Source: Desulfatitalea sp. BRH_c12 (GTDB lineage Bacteria; Desulfobacterota; Desulfobacteria; Desulfobacterales; Desulfosarcinaceae). Taken from it: DNA of 64,000 nt. The stretch lies in NCBI GenBank assembly GCA_000961655.1, contig LADR01000029.1, positions 1 to 64,000 on the forward strand, read 5' to 3'. Positions 63,101 through 64,000 of the stretch are shown here, one piece after another; position 1 is the stretch's first letter, and the number at the start of each line of letters is the position of its first letter. The notes under the pieces are model-generated. The model did not search any database, was not told the origin of the DNA, and saw only the letters and a program-made list of their open reading frames with translations. Made by a program: the position numbers and the translations under genes.

Positions 63101-63127
63101 GGTGAGCCGGGTGGGTGGTCCGCGCCT
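63101..63127. repeat. Half copy of the GTGATCCGGG palindrome
   Basis: GGTGAGCCGGGTGGGTGGTC followed by CGCGCC matches the left arm of the 30.4 kb copy; the right arm is lost. Confidence 0.6.
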
Positions 63128-63203
63128 TCACTCCACTCCGTATCTCACTTGACCGAAGTGGATTACCAGATAATGCTCTTGTCACAAGATCCGGGAAAAA
63201 TTT

Positions 63204-64000
63204 ATGGAACGGCCGCCGCCTCCGGACCCATCGGATCAATCCACTGCCAACCGCAAGGCGCGTATTGACCGGGAACGCGTTCATCTGCTGTACAGGCAAT
63301 CCAGGATTGGTATCGCCGGGACACTCGGCAATGCCACCATCCTTTCTATTGGCTTGCGGCATCAGATCAAACCTACCCCGCTGGTCTGCTGGCTGATTAC
63401 GCTTCTGCTGTTATCACTTGTCCGCTTTTTCTTGATCTACCGATACCCGCGTCAGATGGCGGCGCCCGCCCAAGCGATCCGCTGGGGGCGCTGGAATTGC
63501 ATTTCCCTGGGCCTGACGGGCTCTGCCTGGGGAATGGCCGCCTGGGTGCTGTTTCCGCTGGATTCGGTCACGCACCAATTGCTACTTGCCTTGCTGATCT
63601 GCGGCTTGGTCGCCGGCAGCGCGATGGCTTTCGGCGTTATGATACGGGCCTTTTCGGCCTTCGCCATCCCGGCCATGCTGCCCCTGATTGTACGCTTGCT
63701 CACCCTTCCACGCGAGGAGTACGTGCTGGTCGGCATCATGGCCATGCTCTTTTTGGGGTTGAGCTACGTCATCGCCACCAACTATCAAAAAACACAATTG
63801 CAACTGCTGCACCTGAAAGAGGATCTCACCGACCGGGTCGCCCAGCGCACTTCCGAATTGGTTGCGGCCAACGACCAATTGCGCTCTGAAAACCAGCAGC
63901 GCAAGAATGTCGAGGCGCATTTACGCGAAGAGCGCGACCGACTGGAAACGATCACTGGGAACATCGGCGCCGGCCTGGCTGTCATCTCACGGGCATATGA
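63204..64000 (+). CDS. Membrane sensor protein, N-terminal part (kinase or cyclase; cut by window edge)
   Basis: 265 codons in frame to the window end with no stop. A hydrophilic start (MERPPPPDPSDQSTANRKAR) is followed by six or so membrane helices (about residues 38-190), a coiled coil (RTSELVAANDQLRSENQQRK) and the first residues of a PAS-like domain (LETITGNIGAGLAVI). The layout recalls hybrid histidine kinases and diguanylate cyclases. The output domain is out of view. Start at ATG 63204 with a weak GGGA upstream. Confidence 0.7.
   Translation, partial: MERPPPPDPSDQSTANRKARIDRERVHLLYRQSRIGIAGTLGNATILSIGLRHQIKPTPLVCWLITLLLLSLVRFFLIYRYPRQMAAPAQAIRWGRWNCISLGLTGSAWGMAAWVLFPLDSVTHQLLLALLICGLVAGSAMAFGVMIRAFSAFAIPAMLPLIVRLLTLPREEYVLVGIMAMLFLGLSYVIATNYQKTQLQLLHLKEDLTDRVAQRTSELVAANDQLRSENQQRKNVEAHLREERDRLETITGNIGAGLAVISRAY

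Overview
The window looks like chromosomal DNA of a strictly anaerobic, GC-rich Desulfobacterota (deltaproteobacterial sulfate-reducer type; relatives of Desulfosarcina or Desulfatitalea would fit). The lineage is inferred from gene content: a selenocysteine formate dehydrogenase, fused HdrA with two MvhD-like proteins and an HdrC-HdrB fusion, a double-cubane-cluster reductase with its ATPase activator, a DUF3786 protein, a C_GCAxxG_C_C protein and a CxxC-rich molybdopterin-binding protein. No rRNA, tRNA or CRISPR was found.

Layout. 1-700: start of a probable IS110-type transposase, an 18-bp inverted repeat and one copy of a dispersed GTGGGC-type repeat. 0.7-5.2 kb: RND efflux adaptor and pump. 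5.4-9.6 kb: aapJQMP amino-acid ABC transporter. 9.7-11.3 kb: acyl-CoA synthetase. 11.7-12.6 kb: a deletion scar of a beta-helix protein, modB and modA remnants. 12.5-18.7 kb (minus): Sec-containing fdhA, a molybdopterin oxidoreductase, a 36-residue CxxC miniprotein and a MoeA-like protein, divergent from a ModE-like regulator. 19.9-27.4 kb: an orphan VgrG island with a LysM/peptidoglycan-binding/amidohydrolase fusion, a HWIEI-domain protein and an AT-rich exported protein, which I read as a candidate type VI secretion cargo-immunity module. 27.8-35.7 kb (minus): isochorismatase-like hydrolase, LapA-like protein, OtsA, FAD oxidoreductase, GT4 and an amylo-1,6-glucosidase. 36.0-40.0 kb: HxlR-SCP2 regulator, MATE exporter, ferredoxin-like Fe-S protein and DUF3786. 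40.1-50.5 kb (minus): rhodanese, MauE-like protein, BadF-type activator, double-cubane reductase, C_GCAxxG_C_C protein, IscA-like protein, RelE-fold protein, HdrA, two MvhD, HdrCB. 51.2-55.4 kb: small membrane protein, hybrid histidine kinase and a convergent cNMP-binding/methyltransferase fusion. 56.2-62.2 kb: ppdK, a 240-bp tandem repeat array flanked by copies of the ppdK 3' end, pheA, a tautomerase and HU. 62.5-64.0 kb: a degenerate B12-binding-fold protein and a membrane sensor protein cut by the window edge.

How it works together. The metabolic core is anaerobic electron handling: formate oxidation, Hdr/MvhD flavin-based electron transfer and an ATP-driven low-potential Fe-S reductase. 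The Hdr and reductase genes lie on one strand within 10 kb, so low-potential electrons from the Hdr set may feed the reductase; this is inference. Amino-acid uptake, acyl-CoA activation and trehalose/glycogen metabolism make up the rest.

The intergenic space is unusually rich in palindromic repeats of three families: a GTGATCCGGG palindrome, a GTAGGGGCGAAC hairpin, and a longer element ending in GTGGGC/GCCCAC motifs. Several of these create spurious open reading frames. Starts given below were chosen by ribosome-binding site and family alignment from memory; no database search was run.
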